Below are positions 42,492 through 51,572 of a stretch of DNA of 64,000 nucleotides, one piece after another (the first letter of the stretch is position 1; each line of letters opens with the position of its first letter). A program made the position numbers and the translations under genes. Under the pieces are notes generated by a model, which was given only the letters and a program-made list of their open reading frames with translations, made no database searches and was not told where the DNA came from. The stretch covers positions 714,001-778,000 of the forward strand of contig NZ_ML133686.1 in NCBI RefSeq assembly GCF_003985155.1, written 5' to 3'. Source of the DNA: Rhizobium vallis. Its GTDB lineage: Bacteria > Pseudomonadota > Alphaproteobacteria > Rhizobiales > Rhizobiaceae.

Positions 42492-43784
42492 TCAACTCAG
42501 TACATCTGCCGCACGACCCTGCCGGATGCGCGGGCTGTCGTGGAAGCGCATATATCCGACGACGAACCACAGGAGCCCAGCGATCTTCATCGAGAAGACC
42601 GCGGTTCCCCCGATCATCATATTCAGAAAAATGAAAAGAGAAAGTGAATGGGCGCAGCGCCGCTGCGCCGCCGTGCGTCCGGCCGGAAAGAGGCAGACGA
42701 ACAGCCAGAAGGCGATGACGCCGAAGATCGTCGCGCCATAGATCAGGTAGACATAGCCGCTGTCGGCGAAATCGGCGATCCTGTCGACCGAAAGCCCGAG
42801 GATGGCAAGCGGATCGAGCTCCATGATCTTCTTCATTGTCAGGTTGATGCGGCCGGTGAAATTGTCGCCCGTCGCATTGGGTTTCAGGACATAGACGAGG
42901 AAACCCGCGGCGACGATCAGCGGCATGAGCGCCAGGTTGAAATTCTTCGGTATCTTCGGAAAGACGAAATAGCCGACGATGCAGGCAAAGCAGAAGATCA
43001 GCATGGTGCGCGTGTCGTTCGTCACCAGGATCAGCACGGCAGTACCGATGCACAGCAGCCGGTCCCAGCGCCCGAGCCTTTCCCAGGTGGAGATCAGATA
43101 GATCGCGATCACGCCACAGAAATTGGCGAGCGATACCTGCTCGAGAAAGATAGAGGACGAGCGGTGGTCGATGATGCCGAAGGAGAAGCGCTCGGGAAAG
43201 CCGAGCGCATTCTGGAACAGGCCTGTCTTGTTAAAGCTCATCGGCAGCAGTCCGCGCGTATTGGCGAAATAATCGGACGGATGGACGATGCTGACATAGA
43301 AAGGCACGCTGATGATCTCGAAGATCAGAAAGATCAGCACGACGAGGCTTGCCCAGCGAAAGGCGAGCTTCATCGTCTTTTCATTGCTCCAGCTTCCGAG
43401 CCCGGTAAAGCAGAAGATGATCAGCACGTTGCGGAAATGATCGATGAACGGCAGGCGGTTGAGCACGCTGATATAGATTGTCACGACGAGCGTGAACAGC
43501 AGGAACAGGAAGGCAGGAAGATCCGTCTCGTAGATGCCCTTGTGCAGGATGTAGATGATGGCGCTCGCCATGATCAGGCCTTCGCTGGCGGCGACATGCG
43601 TCATCGAGAGCGGCATGATGTTGTGGTTGATGAAGGCGAGAATGCCGTTATAGAGCACCGAAAGCAGGCCGAGCCAGAGCACCGGATAATCGGTCCGCGA
43701 TGCCTCGCCGGCCGCATCGAGCCGGTTGCCGGTAACGGCGCCGGCCAAGGGAAAATTCGCAGTCTCGTGGTCGCTGGCCGCCAT
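42492..43784 (-). CDS. Polysaccharide polymerase, O-antigen ligase/ExoQ-like
   Basis: This 430-residue membrane protein has 10-12 predicted helices and a large hydrophilic loop near the end (about residues 300-360, 'NATGDNFTGRINLTMKKIME'). That arrangement is typical of Wzy/ExoQ/WaaL-type polymerases and ligases. The N-terminal 30 residues are hydrophilic. Sequence similarity in this class is low, so the call rests on topology and context: it sits 2 bp upstream-adjacent to the secreted glycanase gene and next to the acyltransferase and the chain-length protein. Confidence 0.72.
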   Translation of the reverse strand: MAASDHETANFPLAGAVTGNRLDAAGEASRTDYPVLWLGLLSVLYNGILAFINHNIMPLSMTHVAASEGLIMASAIIYILHKGIYETDLPAFLFLLFTLVVTIYISVLNRLPFIDHFRNVLIIFCFTGLGSWSNEKTMKLAFRWASLVVLIFLIFEIISVPFYVSIVHPSDYFANTRGLLPMSFNKTGLFQNALGFPERFSFGIIDHRSSSIFLEQVSLANFCGVIAIYLISTWERLGRWDRLLCIGTAVLILVTNDTRTMLIFCFACIVGYFVFPKIPKNFNLALMPLIVAAGFLVYVLKPNATGDNFTGRINLTMKKIMELDPLAILGLSVDRIADFADSGYVYLIYGATIFGVIAFWLFVCLFPAGRTAAQRRCAHSLSLFIFLNMMIGGTAVFSMKIAGLLWFVVGYMRFHDSPRIRQGRAADVLS

Positions 43785-43786
43785 CC

Positions 43787-44842
43787 TCAGTTCCCCATCG
43801 GCTTGACGGCGGTGCAGGCGCTCGCGTCGGCTTTGGCTTTCGCCGCCTCAGTGAGAAGCCGCATCTGCGGCCGCTCGGCGCCGTCACGCGGCTGGACGTT
43901 GAAGGGTTCGTCCGCCGGCCACCATTCCCCCGCCGCCCAATAGGACCAGCCGAGCCAGACGTCGCTATTCCCGGACATGGTGGCATAGATCTTCGTCAGC
44001 CCATCCATGCAGTCCTTGTCGGCCGAGGCGCCGAATTCACCGAGGAAGCCGCGTTTGTGGTTCCGCTTCAGCCAGGCCGTGACACCGGCGATCGCTTCAA
44101 CTGCGGCATCAGCACCCTCGCAGGTCGGATGGGTTCCGGAGGAATCGGCGTCGAGATACTGGTGGACCTCGAAAGCGTAAAAGTCGAGCGGATCGCGCAC
44201 GCCGAGCATGACGGTGCCGTTGGCGCCGCCGATCACGTCCTTTTCCCAGCTTGCCGCTCCGCTCCATGCCGTGCCCGGCACCAGGATGAGGTTGCGCGCG
44301 CCCACCGCACGGATGCTGCGGATCGCCGCATTGGCGGCATTGAGCCAGGTCGTCGCCTTGATGTCATGCGGCTCGTTCATCAGGCCGAAGAGCACGCCGT
44401 GCTGATTGGCGAATTCGACGGCGAGCCTGGCCCAGAAATCGGCGAATGCGGCATTCGTCGCCGGCGCCGTGCCGAGCTGGGTCTTGTCGTAGTAGCCGAA
44501 ATTATGCGGGTCGAGCAGAACCGCCATGCCATGCTTGCGGATCAGGCCGACAGTATCTTTGAGCCGCTTGAGCTCGTCGTCGTCGAGCCGCCCGCCAAGT
44601 GCCGGCTGCAGCCGCTCCCAACGGAAGGGCAGCCGGATGATCGTCATGCCCTTTTTGGCGAAATAGCGGATCGTTTCCTCGCTGGGATAAGTATAGTTCG
44701 TGCCGTATGTGCCGCCGCGCTCGCCATATTCGCCGCCGGAAAGGTTGACGCCGCGATAGCAGGGCGCGCCGGCCGCAAGTGCGGACGACGGGGCGAGGGC
44801 GGCCGCAAGCAGCAGCGCCATCAGATGTCGTGTCGTCCTCAT
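43787..44842 (-). CDS. Secreted GH5 family glycoside hydrolase (endoglucanase-like)
   Basis: The protein has 351 residues with a Sec signal peptide ending near 'PSSALAAG'. The catalytic domain has the GH5 landmarks: 'GMTIIRLPFRWERLQP', acid/base Glu in 'FGLMNEPHD', 'EVHQYLDADSSGTH' and nucleophile Glu in 'GFLGEFGA'. The ATG was chosen from three in frame because GAGG lies 6 nt upstream. Glycanases in polysaccharide clusters often trim the polymer being exported (compare ExsH/ExoK and bacterial cellulose CelA-type enzymes). The substrate here is unknown and need not be cellulose. Confidence 0.88.
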   Translation of the reverse strand: MRTTRHLMALLLAAALAPSSALAAGAPCYRGVNLSGGEYGERGGTYGTNYTYPSEETIRYFAKKGMTIIRLPFRWERLQPALGGRLDDDELKRLKDTVGLIRKHGMAVLLDPHNFGYYDKTQLGTAPATNAAFADFWARLAVEFANQHGVLFGLMNEPHDIKATTWLNAANAAIRSIRAVGARNLILVPGTAWSGAASWEKDVIGGANGTVMLGVRDPLDFYAFEVHQYLDADSSGTHPTCEGADAAVEAIAGVTAWLKRNHKRGFLGEFGASADKDCMDGLTKIYATMSGNSDVWLGWSYWAAGEWWPADEPFNVQPRDGAERPQMRLLTEAAKAKADASACTAVKPMGN

Positions 44843-44894
44843 GGCCATCCTCGCAATCACGGCAAAATGCAACATCAGCGTCGCCACCCGATTT

Positions 44895-44907
44895 TAACGG
44901 TCCGTTA
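44895..44907. promoter_or_regulatory. 13-bp palindrome in the GH5/Wzz divergent promoter region
   Basis: TAACGG-T-CCGTTA is a perfect palindrome 53 bp ahead of the glycanase start and 71 bp ahead of the chain-length gene, in an AT-richer patch. It is a likely operator for a dimeric regulator of both units. Its protein is not known. Confidence 0.4.
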
Positions 44908-44977
44908 GCTAAGAATTTCTAAAGTCTCAGCCACCTCGGCTTCAGTCTTTCACGCTGGGCGGGACACGAGTGCGCGT

Positions 44978-46579
44978 ATGAACCAGTATGACAGGAACAG
45001 GGTAAGCCGGCTTCCCGGCTGGCGCAGTTATGAGCTCTCTCAGACTGCGCCGGAAGGCGTGCGCATGCGCAGCCCTGTCGTCCGCCCGGATGATTACGCC
45101 CGTCCGGCGCCTGATCCCACCCCGCCCCCTTTCGTGCCGCCGGCAAGCCCTGCGGAAACCCGCCAATATGAACGTCCGATCCCTCCGCCTTTGCCTGCAA
45201 AACAGCCTGCCGTTGAAGCACCGTCCGCGCCTGCCGCACCGCTTATCGACCTTCGCTCCAGTATCGCCGCGATCTGGAGCCGGCGGCTGATCGTGCTGGG
45301 TCTGGCGCTGCTCGGCGCTGCTGCTGGCGCTGTGGTGGCGCCGCGGATCGCGCAGAAGTTCACCGCCGTCAGCAGCCTTTATTTCGATCCTCGCCAGATC
45401 GGCCTTGCCGACGCGGGCACGCAATCCTCCGGCCCCTCGCCGGAAATGATCTCGGCACTGATCGATAGCCAGGTGCAGATCCTGACCTCGGGCAACGTGC
45501 TGCGCCGTGTCGTCGACGCCATGAAGCTTGACCAGGATCCGGAATTCACCGGCGGCAGGGCGGATGGCGCTGCCGTGATCGGCGCCCTGCAGAAGGCGCT
45601 TGTGATCACCCGCCAGGCCAGCACCTATGTCGTCTCGCTTGCCGCCACGACCAATGACCCGGAGAAATCCGCAAGGCTTGCCAACCAAGTCGTCACCTCT
45701 TTCACCGAGGAGGAGAACAACGCTTCGAACGGCATATACGAGAATACCTCGTCGACGCTCGACGGACGGCTCAATGACCTGCGCCAGAAGGTGCTGGAGG
45801 CCGAACAGGCTGTCGAAACCTTCCGTGCCGACAACGACATGGCCGCGACCGAAGGCAACCTGATCTCCGATCAGCGGCTCGTCTCGCTGAACACGTTGCT
45901 GGTGACGGCGCAGGAAAAGACCATTCAGGCGAAGGCACGCGCCGATGCCGTCGCCAATCTTCGCGTCGAGGACATCGTCGCGGGCAACCAGACGGAGGGC
46001 GGCGTCACCTCGCCACTCGTCAGCCTGCGCCAGCAATATGCCACCCAGGCAGCCGCAGTCGGCAGCCTCGAAAGCCAGATGGGCGCGCGTCATCCGCGCC
46101 TGCAGGCAGCCCGCTCCTCGCTCCAGAGCATATCAGGCGAAATCAGGGGCGAATTGCAGCGTCTTGCCACCTCGGCAAGGGGCGAATATGAGCAGGCAAA
46201 GGCCGCCGAGGACAGCATCGCTAAGGAGCTGGCCGTGCAAAAGGCGCTGCAAGCGAGCACCTCCGACAAGCAGGTGGAACTGAACGAATTGCAGCGCAAG
46301 GCAACCGCGGCGCGGGATATCTACGAAACGGTGCTGAAGCGCTCCGGCCAGACGAGCGAGGAGCAGAGCCTCAGTCAAAGCAATATCCGCGTGATTTCGC
46401 CGGCCGAGCCGCCGGTCAAGCCCGATGGCCCCGGAAAGAAGATCCTGCTGGTCGCCGGCATCATCGGCGGCGCCCTCGCCGGTTTCTTCCTCGGCGCGGG
46501 CTTTGCAATCCTCGCCGGTCTCTTCGGCCATCCCGTCATCAGAAGTTATTTCAAGAGATCACCGGCCCGCACCGCTTGA
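44978..46579 (+). CDS. Polysaccharide chain-length/export protein, Wzz/GumC family
   Basis: This 533-residue inner-membrane polysaccharide co-polymerase has an N-terminal Pro-rich cytoplasmic lead (about 1-90). A first membrane helix follows (about 103-122). The Wzz domain begins 'FTAVSSLYFDPRQIGL', then come long periplasmic coiled coils with 'ADNDMAATEGNLISDQRL'. A final helix (about 487-512) is preceded by the Pro-rich 'SPAEPPVKPDGPGKK' motif. No tyrosine kinase domain is fused. It should control polymer length for the polymerase encoded nearby. The long Pro-rich N-terminal extension is unusual for plain Wzz. Confidence 0.88.
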   Translation: MNQYDRNRVSRLPGWRSYELSQTAPEGVRMRSPVVRPDDYARPAPDPTPPPFVPPASPAETRQYERPIPPPLPAKQPAVEAPSAPAAPLIDLRSSIAAIWSRRLIVLGLALLGAAAGAVVAPRIAQKFTAVSSLYFDPRQIGLADAGTQSSGPSPEMISALIDSQVQILTSGNVLRRVVDAMKLDQDPEFTGGRADGAAVIGALQKALVITRQASTYVVSLAATTNDPEKSARLANQVVTSFTEEENNASNGIYENTSSTLDGRLNDLRQKVLEAEQAVETFRADNDMAATEGNLISDQRLVSLNTLLVTAQEKTIQAKARADAVANLRVEDIVAGNQTEGGVTSPLVSLRQQYATQAAAVGSLESQMGARHPRLQAARSSLQSISGEIRGELQRLATSARGEYEQAKAAEDSIAKELAVQKALQASTSDKQVELNELQRKATAARDIYETVLKRSGQTSEEQSLSQSNIRVISPAEPPVKPDGPGKKILLVAGIIGGALAGFFLGAGFAILAGLFGHPVIRSYFKRSPARTA

Positions 46580-46639
46580 TGACGGCCATCGGTTTTCCTA
46601 CATCGGTAATAGGCGGCTTGTCGCCGGCGGGAGAGTCCC

Positions 46640-46966
46640 ATGCGGCCTTTGATGATGCTTTTGATATCGCTCGTAGCCGTGTCCGGCCTCGCCCCGGCAT
46701 CCGCCGTCGACTGGACGAAAGCGGTCAAATCGGACGTTCAGCCCCTCTACCCCTACAAGGGCCTTCCCGGCGTCAAGGCGCAGCCGGACAAGAAGGAAGA
46801 GGAATCCTATAATTGCCGCACCGAAACCGTCCAGATCCGCCGCCGCCACGACGAGATCTTCCGCTCAGGCGGCATGCCGACGCTGGTATATGTCTGCGAT
46901 CGCGACGGTTTCGTCACCGCGGGCGAGAAGGTGCCGCTCCGCGGCCACTATCAGCCGGTGCGGTAA
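46640..46966 (+). CDS. Small secreted protein of unknown function
   Basis: The product has 108 residues and an N-terminal signal peptide (cleavage near 'PASAVDW'). The mature part has a single pair of Cys ('YNCRTETVQIRRRHDEIFRS' and 'VYVCDRDGF') that may form a disulfide. It follows the chain-length gene by 60 bp on the same strand and may be cotranscribed with it. No domain was recognised. Confidence 0.65.
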   Translation: MRPLMMLLISLVAVSGLAPASAVDWTKAVKSDVQPLYPYKGLPGVKAQPDKKEEESYNCRTETVQIRRRHDEIFRSGGMPTLVYVCDRDGFVTAGEKVPLRGHYQPVR

Positions 46967-46967
46967 G

Positions 46968-46993
46968 GGCCGGAGGCGGAAACGTCGCCGGCC
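46968..46993. terminator. Hairpin between convergent genes
   Basis: GGCCGG (46968-46973) pairs with CCGGCC (46988-46993) in the 36-bp gap between two convergent genes. No T tract follows. It may act as a factor-assisted terminator for both directions. Confidence 0.35.
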
Positions 46994-47002
46994 AGTTCGT
47001 TT

Positions 47003-48160
47003 TCAGGCTTCCAGCCAGAGCAGTTCCAGACCCGACTTCTGCAGATATGGCATGTTAGCGATCGCTGCACGAGCCTTCAGCGGATTGAGGCCGATGAACA
47101 GCGCCTCCGCATCTTCGGCGATTGCGGTCGGTGCAATCACTGGGTAGCCGAAATGCTCCTTATTCTGCAGACCCGGATTCTGGTCGAGGAAGGCGGTTAG
47201 CTCGACATGTTTGCCGATACGGCTGCAGATCCAGCTCCCATAGGCGCCGGCACCATAGATCGCCGCGCGCTTGCCGGAAAGCCGTCTCGCTGCATCGTCG
47301 AGATGCAAGGTGGCCTTCGTCCAGAAATCGCAGATCTCGTGCGCGCGCGCCACCGCTGCTGCGACCGCTTCGTGATCCTGATAGGGTTTCACAGGAACCG
47401 CAGACTTTTCCGCAACGGCAAAGAAGGCGCCGGGGAAAGACGTGTCGTCAATCGTCCTCAGCGTGAAGCCGCCGGCAGCGAGGGCATAGCGAAGTGATGA
47501 ATCGCTGAAGTGGCTCAGGTGGTCGGCTACGGTCATGTCGCCCGGATTAGCCGAAACATTGGGTAGCGACAGAAGAAGCAGGCCGCCCGGCCGCAACAAC
47601 GCACCGATATCGCGGATGAAACCCACAGGATCGGCAACATGCTCGATCACGAAGTGGCTCATCGCGGCGTCGAAAGTGCCCTTCCAGCTTTCGGGCGCGC
47701 TATATATGGCCTGGGCCTCCGGTGGCACCCATCCCTGCCAGGCCTCCTGGTAGTCGGCACTGACGTCGAAGACGTGGACCTTGAGATCCGGACGCGCTGC
47801 CGTCATCTTGCGCAACGTATCGGCCTTTGCGGCCCCGTAGTCGAGCAGGGTTGCACCCGTGGGCAGGTCGAGCAGACGCAGCGAGATGTCAGTCTGGTGG
47901 TCTGTCCTGTATATCACTGCCCCGTCCGGCTTCACCGCGAAAATCTGGTCATGGCCATCGCTGTTCAGTGAAATGCGGTAACCCGTATCGTAAAACTCTT
48001 GGATATCCGGAATATCGTCGCACTGGGCGTGACCGCAACTCTCGCAAATGAAAACGCGCGTCGGAATGTCCAGAAAGGTCATGATGGAGGTGAGGGCAGG
48101 CGCCGGCGTTTCATAAGCCGGCGCTTCAATGGCTCCACCGCAGATGCGGCAATGCTTCAT
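47003..48160 (-). CDS. SAM-dependent methyltransferase with zinc domain (C-methyltransferase-like)
   Basis: The protein has 385 residues. An N-terminal zinc-binding domain ('KHCRICGG', 'CESCGHAQC', about 1-60) precedes a class I methyltransferase domain (about 85-240; motif I 'ATLLDYGAAKADTL'). The C-terminal domain contains 'RAAIYGAGAYGSW', as in sugar C-methyltransferases of the TylC3 type. Motif I has DYGAAKA instead of the usual GxGxG, so SAM binding should be confirmed. It is last in the ten-gene CDP-sugar operon and overlaps the previous gene by 4 bp. It is related in design to the better-conserved methyltransferase at 53356-54591. Confidence 0.82.
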   Translation of the reverse strand: MKHCRICGGAIEAPAYETPAPALTSIMTFLDIPTRVFICESCGHAQCDDIPDIQEFYDTGYRISLNSDGHDQIFAVKPDGAVIYRTDHQTDISLRLLDLPTGATLLDYGAAKADTLRKMTAARPDLKVHVFDVSADYQEAWQGWVPPEAQAIYSAPESWKGTFDAAMSHFVIEHVADPVGFIRDIGALLRPGGLLLLSLPNVSANPGDMTVADHLSHFSDSSLRYALAAGGFTLRTIDDTSFPGAFFAVAEKSAVPVKPYQDHEAVAAAVARAHEICDFWTKATLHLDDAARRLSGKRAAIYGAGAYGSWICSRIGKHVELTAFLDQNPGLQNKEHFGYPVIAPTAIAEDAEALFIGLNPLKARAAIANMPYLQKSGLELLWLEA

Positions 48161-49017
48161 GCCGCTTCCTCGCGTGTGGCCACCAGTTCAGGCAGCACGA
48201 CTTTGAAGTCGACGCCTGCCATGAAGGAGCCCTGCCACCCGATGCGAATGCCGAGCGGATCTGCATAGTTGAAGTAACGGAACTGGATGCTCCAGCGCGG
48301 CATCTTCGAGATGTTGTAGCCCGACTGGTGCAATGTCAGGAAGTCCATGAGAACGAGGTCGCCCGGATTGGTCAGCGGTGCGACCTGTTTGTAGCGGGCG
48401 AGCCGCTCTTCGGCCCGGTCGAGATGCAATGCGTAGGCACCGGTCTTGCCCGCACCGGCATCGTCGGAATAGACCGGAACAAGACCCTCGGCATGGGAGC
48501 CTTCGGCGATCTGCACGGGGCCCATGTCTTCGCTCATCGGCAGAAGCGGCGTCCAGAAGACGATGCCGTCGACGCTGCGAAGCTGCGAAGGGAATTCCTG
48601 ATGCCATTGGGCGCGGAATTTCTCCTCGCCGGGATTGTCGATGCGCATGCCGTAGCCGGTCGTCGTGATCCCTGGAACGCTGCCCGGGCGCAGCTTTTCG
48701 AAGATCTCTTCGTTGCCGGCATCGGAAACGAGACGCAGGAAGGCCGGAATATGCTTGATGGCGTCATAGATCTCGCCGCCCCAGGCGCGGTTCTGGGCAA
48801 TGATCTGGGGATAGGCGAGGGTCATGGCCTCGAAGGCGGTGCCGGTCGGCGCATCGATATCGTACTTCTTGCAGACAAGCTCGATAATCTTGCGAATGCC
48901 TTCGTGGATTGGCGCAACAAAGGTTGCCGGATCGTAGAACTGCTTGAGAAGGATATAGCCCTTCGAGACAAATTCATCTGCGGCATTGGCAGGCACGTTT
49001 CTGTTGCTCAGTGTCAT
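48157..49017 (-). CDS. Phytanoyl-CoA dioxygenase (PhyH)-like protein
   Basis: This 286-residue member of the Fe(II)/2-oxoglutarate dioxygenase superfamily has the double-stranded beta-helix region in the middle. Possible metal ligands are the His in 'RAQWHQEFPSQL' and the His in 'LTLHQSGYN', with an acidic residue at 'GPVQIAEGSHAEG'. The expected HxD pair is not obvious, since 'WHQEF' has Gln-Glu after His, so activity is uncertain. The start overlaps the wbqC-like stop by 4 bp. In this operon it may hydroxylate a sugar or an acyl decoration. Confidence 0.75.
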   Translation of the reverse strand: MTLSNRNVPANAADEFVSKGYILLKQFYDPATFVAPIHEGIRKIIELVCKKYDIDAPTGTAFEAMTLAYPQIIAQNRAWGGEIYDAIKHIPAFLRLVSDAGNEEIFEKLRPGSVPGITTTGYGMRIDNPGEEKFRAQWHQEFPSQLRSVDGIVFWTPLLPMSEDMGPVQIAEGSHAEGLVPVYSDDAGAGKTGAYALHLDRAEERLARYKQVAPLTNPGDLVLMDFLTLHQSGYNISKMPRWSIQFRYFNYADPLGIRIGWQGSFMAGVDFKVVLPELVATREEAA

Positions 49018-49739
49018 GATGTTACCGTTTCCTCCTTCAGAAAGTCTTGCCACGCGACGGTGGCCGGGATGAGACAGCTACGCGCCTCCGGACCCATTCG
49101 TGCGATCAGGTCTAGAACCGACACATAAGGTGTGGAGGCACCTGCCGGCTGGGGCCATGTTGTTCGGCTGTAGTTCATGTACTTGACCTGCACGCCTTCT
49201 GCCTCGAAGGCGCTGTGGTCGAGATAATTGGCTGCACCGTGGCCGGTCAGATATTCGTCGCCGCCGGCGTGCTGGACGATATCCAGAACGCGCCGCCAGG
49301 ATGTTCCCGTGACGTCCATCTCGCTGGTCTTCGAAATCGTGCGATTGAGGCCGATGCCCATGTAGCGCGCCGGTTCTTCGATGCTGGCAATCAGCAGATC
49401 GATCAGCGAAGAATGGCTATAGGCCTTATCGAATATCGACAGTGCATCATCGATATAGGGGGCTCCCAGCAGGGATTGGCGCAGAAGTGCCCGATGGCTC
49501 TGCTTCCAGTCATCGCCAGCTGCCTGCAGCTCGGAGATCTTTTGAAACGTGCCTTTCCCTGCAAGCGGAATTGTCATCCAGCAGCGGTCGCTGCCACGCA
49601 GAAGCTGTATGCGGTTGGTAAAGCTGCCCTTCGAAAACTGCGTGTCGTCGAGATAGATGTAGCTGTCGGCCAGCATCAACTGCTCGAAGAAGCCCGGCCA
49701 GGGAAAAAGCATCGGTTGGGTGATGACGATGGCTGTCAT
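49014..49739 (-). CDS. WbqC-family protein
   Basis: The 241-residue protein belongs to the WbqC-like family found in O-antigen and capsule clusters. The family opening 'IVITQPMLFPWPGFFEQL' and 'DDTQFSKGSFTNRIQLL' are clear, with 'SEMDVTGTSWRRVLDIVQHA' and 'YLTGHGAANYLD' further on. The biochemical role of WbqC is not firmly known; an acyl- or amide-transfer step on amino sugars has been suggested. It is one base downstream of the GNAT gene, next to an aminotransferase, which fits modification of an amino sugar. Confidence 0.88.
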   Translation of the reverse strand: MTAIVITQPMLFPWPGFFEQLMLADSYIYLDDTQFSKGSFTNRIQLLRGSDRCWMTIPLAGKGTFQKISELQAAGDDWKQSHRALLRQSLLGAPYIDDALSIFDKAYSHSSLIDLLIASIEEPARYMGIGLNRTISKTSEMDVTGTSWRRVLDIVQHAGGDEYLTGHGAANYLDHSAFEAEGVQVKYMNYSRTTWPQPAGASTPYVSVLDLIARMGPEARSCLIPATVAWQDFLKEETVTS

Positions 49740-49740
49740 G

Positions 49741-50280
49741 TCACGCCTCGCCTAGTCGGCGTTCGAGCAGGAAGACGTTGTATGCCTTGCCTTTGCCGTC
49801 CGTAAAATGGTTCTCAAGCGTGCCGACAAGGCGATAGCCGACAGACAGGTGAGCACGAAGTGCAGCGAAGTTGTCGGCCCGCACTTCGGAGAGCAGCTTG
49901 ATGAGCCCGAGCTCGTCGTCGGCAACTTTGATGAGTTCACGCAACGCCGCCTGGCCAAGGCCTCTGTTGCGCGCTTTTGCTGCGAGGCAGATACCACCGT
50001 AGCCTGTACGGTTCTTGCGATGGACACTGTTGACCTGGATAAAACCTAGCGCTTCGCCGCTGGCAGGATCGATAATCATCCGGAACATGCCGCCGGTCTC
50101 AGCCTTCCTGCGCTCCACCCATGCGCGCAGAGTTGCCTCATCAAGACCATCTGGGATAGTGAGCAGCAAAGCCTGCAACGACAAGTCGCGCCGCAATTCG
50201 AAAAGCTGCGGTAAATGCTCTTCGACAATATCCGTGAAGGTGACCGTGGGAGAAGGCGCGTGAGCCAACGGCGCATTCAT
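49741..50280 (-). CDS. GNAT N-acetyltransferase
   Basis: This 179-residue GCN5-type acetyltransferase carries the acetyl-CoA-binding segment at 'ICLAAKARNRGLGQAALREL' and 'EVRADNFAALRAHLSVGYRL' near the end, the typical GNAT C-terminal motif. The start is the ATG with AGAGGGC upstream; a 36-codon longer reading is not supported. Between a DegT aminotransferase and WbqC it is likely to acylate the amino group of a 4-amino- or 3-amino-6-deoxy sugar nucleotide. The position in the sugar is not known. Confidence 0.85.
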   Translation of the reverse strand: MNAPLAHAPSPTVTFTDIVEEHLPQLFELRRDLSLQALLLTIPDGLDEATLRAWVERRKAETGGMFRMIIDPASGEALGFIQVNSVHRKNRTGYGGICLAAKARNRGLGQAALRELIKVADDELGLIKLLSEVRADNFAALRAHLSVGYRLVGTLENHFTDGKGKAYNVFLLERRLGEA

Positions 50281-50323
50281 GGCATGGGCCCTCTTGCCGG
50301 AATGACTGAGCGTGTGCCGCGCG

Positions 50324-51469
50324 TCATGCTGATTGCCGGATGCGGCTGTCGCCGTTCTGCTGGCCGCGCGCGATGGCGATGAGCACATCGGCGACGCGGT
50401 TGATATCGGCTTCGCTCATATCGTGATAGCTCGGCAGATTGATCGCCCGCTCCGGAATGCTCCAGGCATTGACGTTTTCAGGCCGATCTTCGAACATCGA
50501 GAGGCTTGAAAGCGGGTGGAAGAAGACGCGCGCATCGATATTGGCGGCGTTGAAGGCGTCTTGAAGCATCTCCCGCGTAATGCCGGTTGCGGGATGAAAA
50601 ACGGCAGTCGGCATCCAGGCGCCGTTTATCGTGCCTGTGTATTCGGGGTTCATGCTGATGCCATTGAGTGCCGACAGCCGAACCATATAGGAGGCGAGGA
50701 TGTCGCGCTTTCGGGCGACAAGGTCTTCGATGCGCTCCAATTGGGCACATCCGATCGCCGCCTGAATGTTCGACATCTTGTATTTGAAGCCGATGTCATC
50801 GGGCCAGAATTGCTTGGTCTGCCCGCGTGCGCGACCGTGATTGCTGAGCGTCAAGACCCGCTCGTAAAGCGCCGCGTCGCTGGTGACGAACATCCCGCCT
50901 TCGCCTGTCGTCAGCGTCTTGGTACCGTGGAAGGAAAAGGTCCCGAAGACACCGATCGAACCCGCACGACGTCCGTGCCAAACCGAGCCGATCGCCTCTG
51001 CCGCGTCTTCGATGACAGGAATTCCGGTTCGCCGGCTGATGTCCATCAGCGCGTCCATATCGCACAGATTGCCGTAAATATGCGTCGCGATGATTGCCTT
51101 CGTGCGCGGCGTTATGGCGCGTTCGACTGCAAGCGGGTCGATACACCAGGTGTCTGGCAATACGTCGACCAGCACCGGCTTGGCACCGAGATGCACAATC
51201 GGCGCAACTGTGGCAACCCAGTTCGTGTCGGCAAGAATGACCTCGTCGTCGGCGCCGACGCCAAGGGCCGACAGGCCCATGTGCATGGCGCCGGTGCAGC
51301 TTGATGTTGCGATTGCATGTGAGCTGCCGAGATAGGTCGCGAAATCGCGCTCGAACCGGATGATATAGTCATAGCAACGCGCGCCCCAGCCATTGGCCGC
51401 GGCATCTGCCGCGTATTCCGTCTCAAGCGCGGTAATCGAGGGCTTTGTATAGAATATTCTGTTGCTCAT
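50324..51469 (-). CDS. DegT/DnrJ/EryC1 sugar aminotransferase
   Basis: This 381-residue PLP enzyme transfers an amino group to a keto-sugar nucleotide. The cofactor Lys lies in 'FHGTKTLTTGEGGMF', with 'VIEDAAEAIGS' (PLP-ring Asp) and 'SSCTGAMHMGLSALGVG' at the phosphate site. It resembles perosamine synthetase-type enzymes, which use 4-keto-6-deoxy sugars. RfbG in the same operon makes such a keto-sugar (CDP-linked), so this enzyme may make a CDP-amino-deoxy sugar. GDP- or dTDP-linked substrates made elsewhere cannot be excluded. A 103-bp gap separates it from the upstream glycosyltransferase. Confidence 0.9.
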   Translation of the reverse strand: MSNRIFYTKPSITALETEYAADAAANGWGARCYDYIIRFERDFATYLGSSHAIATSSCTGAMHMGLSALGVGADDEVILADTNWVATVAPIVHLGAKPVLVDVLPDTWCIDPLAVERAITPRTKAIIATHIYGNLCDMDALMDISRRTGIPVIEDAAEAIGSVWHGRRAGSIGVFGTFSFHGTKTLTTGEGGMFVTSDAALYERVLTLSNHGRARGQTKQFWPDDIGFKYKMSNIQAAIGCAQLERIEDLVARKRDILASYMVRLSALNGISMNPEYTGTINGAWMPTAVFHPATGITREMLQDAFNAANIDARVFFHPLSSLSMFEDRPENVNAWSIPERAINLPSYHDMSEADINRVADVLIAIARGQQNGDSRIRQSA

Positions 51470-51572
51470 GCCTGGTTCTCTGAATGTGCGCCCGAAACTC
51501 GCAACTGAGGCAGATTGGATCTGGTTTAACGAATGAAACTGGCGCGAGGCTTAGTCACGCCGGTCCCCCGAC

